64,000 nucleotides of DNA from Chloroflexota bacterium. GTDB lineage: Bacteria > Chloroflexota > Anaerolineae > 4572-78 > J111. The stretch spans positions 263,983 through 327,982 of the forward strand of contig BOKF01000006.1 of assembly GCA_016860845.1 (NCBI GenBank). Direction: 5' to 3'. Below, piece after piece: positions 62,010 to 64,000 of the stretch. Numbering within the stretch: position 1 is the stretch's first letter; every line of letters begins with the position of its first letter. Both the position numbers and the translations under genes were made by a program. Under the pieces are notes generated by a model. It saw nothing but the letters and a program-made list of their open reading frames with translations. It searched no databases and was not told the origin of the DNA.

Positions 62010-63313
62010 CGGATATAATCGAGCACCTTGTCTTGCCTCTGGGGTGATAGAGCCTCAAATTGTCTCAGGAGACGTTGTTCTTTCGTCAAGGTCGGACTCT
62101 CCAACAGCCGTTGGTCACTTGTCATCTCATCGTCCGGCAACCGGGGGAGAATGGCCTGGACAAAAAACTTGGCCAGGTGAACCAAGCGCTCCCGCAGACA
62201 AGTTTCGGCCTTGGCGCCGCGACCAGATCCGCCCTGGGTATACAGTTGCCAGGCGGATGAGACATACGCTCTGGCAGCTTCGGCCTTGCCGTGATGAAGC
62301 AGGAGGGTCGCGATGGCGGAAAGGAGTTCAGCCTTAATCGGGTGGGCGTCTTCGAGGAGGAAAGCGAGATAATTCATCCGTTCAAGCAAGGCGGTATCTT
62401 GGGTAATGGCGGCCAGCAGCATCAGGCCCATCGCGGTGTGTTGCATATAGCCCGGCTTTTCAGTTTCGTTCACCGTATTAGTCAGGAGTTTGGCTTCATA
62501 AACGGAGAGGGCGCGGTTCAGATGGGCTTCGGCATCACAGGTCCTGGTCGGGTCGTTGATGTACCACAGGAAGCCAACCTGCCACTCTAGCGGGGCCAGC
62601 GCCTCTTGCGTCAGGTTGGCCACATGCCCTTCGCTCAGAGCGCGATGCATCGTCTCCAGTGTTTGGGCCAGGTCGCCCTCTCCGGAGTGATATTTCTCGG
62701 TTAACTCAGCTATGGCTATCTCAAAAGTCTGATCTTGAGCTGGGATATAGAAGTAAGGGATAGCCCTGTTTGATCGCGGCGCGGGCGCTCTCGCTTTGTA
62801 ACCGAACCAAGTCGCCAGACGGTTCAGTGGACAGAGGGGATAGTTGAAACTCCTGGGATCGCAAGGCCCAGGTTTCGCCATTAGCCAGGCGGATTTGACA
62901 ATGCAGCTGGCTTTCACCCAGGTAAACGCCGAATAAGGTGGTTCCGGCGGGTAGATGAAACGTCACAAAGTCGTCCTCATACGCCTGATGATGGACGGGG
63001 ATGAAGTTAAAGGAGGGCGTAGCCGTGACACGCACCGGCGTTCCCGTGCATAGCTCTCGTTTGTTATGGCCAGCTGTTCGGTTGGCTTAGAATCTTCGGT
63101 GGAGAAGTAGGTCGTCTCAACGGATAAGGCTTTGGCCAGCAAGGATAGCAGGCTGTCAGCGATCGGGGTCAGGCCCAGCTCGTAGCGGGAGATGGTATTC
63201 TGGGTGGTGCCCACCCGCCGGCCTAGTTCAGCTTGGCTAATACCAAGCTCGTCTCGCTTTCGCCGGAGTTTCTGGCCCATATATACCAGGCGTTCGTTGT
63301 CTTGGGTGGTCAT
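61976..63313 (-). pseudogene. XRE-family regulator with TPR-like C-terminus, two frameshifts
   Basis: Three successive frames make one plausible protein. The N-terminus (from 63313) is an XRE helix-turn-helix: LRRKRDELGISQAELGRRVG, TTQNTISRYELG. Near 63060 the coding passes to a second frame (CTGTPVRVTATPSFNFIPVH, then a beta-rich segment to ~62760). Near there it moves to a third frame (FYIPAQDQTFEIAIAELTE and a helical TPR-like tail to 61976). The helical tail has repeats like AEAHLNRALSVYEAKLL. Either inactivated or affected by base-call errors. Confidence 0.55.
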
Positions 63314-63527
63314 ACCATTCCTCTGAGACTCGCCTAACCCAAAGCCTCACCATTATATTCCCGATATCCCCTGTTGTCTAAAATAACTGGCTCAGGCCTT
63401 TTCCCCAAGGCATGTAAATCGCCTCACGAAAACAAACACAAATAACACTTTTCGTACTCTAAGGATTTAGGGCCTATAAAAAGGTAAATCCTATCTCAAA
63501 TTGGTGGTTTTATAACTTCCGTGGTAT

Positions 63528-64000
63528 TTATTCAGCAGGTACAGGTATAAAGGGGGTATCCGACCACAAAGAGAGCAGGGCGGGTAATATCTCGTAACCT
63601 TGTTTGCGTAAGGTGGAGATATAACCCCGAATCCGACAAAAGAGGTCGGTTCCCCGTGGAGTCCGAAAACAACCGGAAATTTTCTGTTGCAGTTTGCTCA
63701 TACGCAGGTCACGTTCAGCCAGATTGTTGTCAAACGGAACCCGAAAATCGGTCAAAAAACGCAAGTAGGCGCCTTGATGTTGGAGTAACCGGTCAATCAA
63801 ATTGCGGGCAGGCGATTGAGCCACGCGGCCTCGTTGACCGGGTTGGCGTTGAACCGGGAGATTTTGTTGGTCAGCCCGGACCACAAGATGCTCGAACAAG
63901 GCCACGATCCGCTCCCGTTGACGGTCGGGCAAGTAGGGGTGGCCGGCATCTTGGATGGTTTTGACGACTGCCTAGGCGAAGCGCAGCAAGCGCCTCAACT
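63528..64000 (-). pseudogene. IS66-family transposase, C-terminal part
   Basis: VPFDNNLAERDLRMSKLQQK and GCFRTPRGTDLFCRIRGYIST are the hallmark C-terminal DDE-E region of IS66 transposases. The frame continues upstream (VVKTIQDAGHPYLPDRQ) to an in-frame TAG close to the window edge, so this copy is interrupted. The rest of the element would lie beyond the window. Confidence 0.75.

Noticed and set aside
62721..63035. Separate 104-residue gene between the XRE and TPR-like frames
   Set aside because: Its start and end overlap both neighbouring frames with continuous protein-like sense, so one frameshifted gene is more economical.
1..64000. CRISPR array, tRNA or rRNA genes
   Set aside because: No regularly spaced direct repeats, cloverleaf sequences or rRNA-like stretches were noticed on reading; a covariance search would be needed to exclude a tRNA fully.

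Overview
This window looks like a chromosomal segment from an uncultivated Chloroflexota bacterium, probably Anaerolineae/Ardenticatenia-like. That placement is an inference from three things: secreted proteins built from a DUF7948-like domain plus SBBP propeller repeats and carrying an 'LPLI(I/V)K' motif, the imuA-imuB-DUF6504-dnaE2 mutasome layout, and the general gene style. No rRNA or tRNA was seen. The region is rich in decaying genes (nfi, a dprA-like gene, pcm, an XRE regulator, transposases) and carries at least four RNA-guided-nuclease transposon genes (three TnpB, one IscB).

Layout. 1-11 kb: small metabolic, repair and resistance-type genes, mostly on the minus strand (APH-like kinases, NUDIX, AlkD-like HEAT protein, PLP dehydratase, endonuclease V with an in-frame stop, SDR, Asp-box protein, MBL hydrolase, methyltransferase). 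11.6-12.2 kb: a dprA-like pseudogene. 12.3-12.5 kb: a perfect-consensus sigma-70 promoter followed by a candidate structured RNA. 12.8-14 kb: small genes, one sharing a domain with the cluster further downstream. 14-22.5 kb: a giant secreted repeat protein whose 3' end is split by an IS607-type element.

22.5-46 kb holds the most unusual content: a plus-strand cluster in which 13 genes begin with the same roughly 30-residue leader (Met-Ser-Cys-[Asp/Glu/Gly]..., then Gly-Ile-Ser...Ser-Lys) attached to quite different bodies. These include a SNF2/strawberry-notch-like helicase, a kinase-fold protein, membrane-anchored zinc-ribbon proteins and two recurring C-terminal modules that I could not assign to any known family. 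Several genes overlap or abut, so they are probably cotranscribed. The pattern is that of a shared address tag on the parts of one machine or compartment. A second SBBP protein and a leaderless 511-residue protein lie in the same cluster, and a TnpB gene has landed in it.

46-64 kb: two minus-strand genes of unknown function, transposase debris, a primary-type sigma factor, and a minus-strand mutagenesis operon imuA-imuB-(IscB element)-DUF6504-dnaE2-dinB-pcm with an SOS-box-like palindrome upstream. A third, divergent TnpB and a broken XRE regulator/ATPase pair follow, and an IS66 transposase fragment ends the window.
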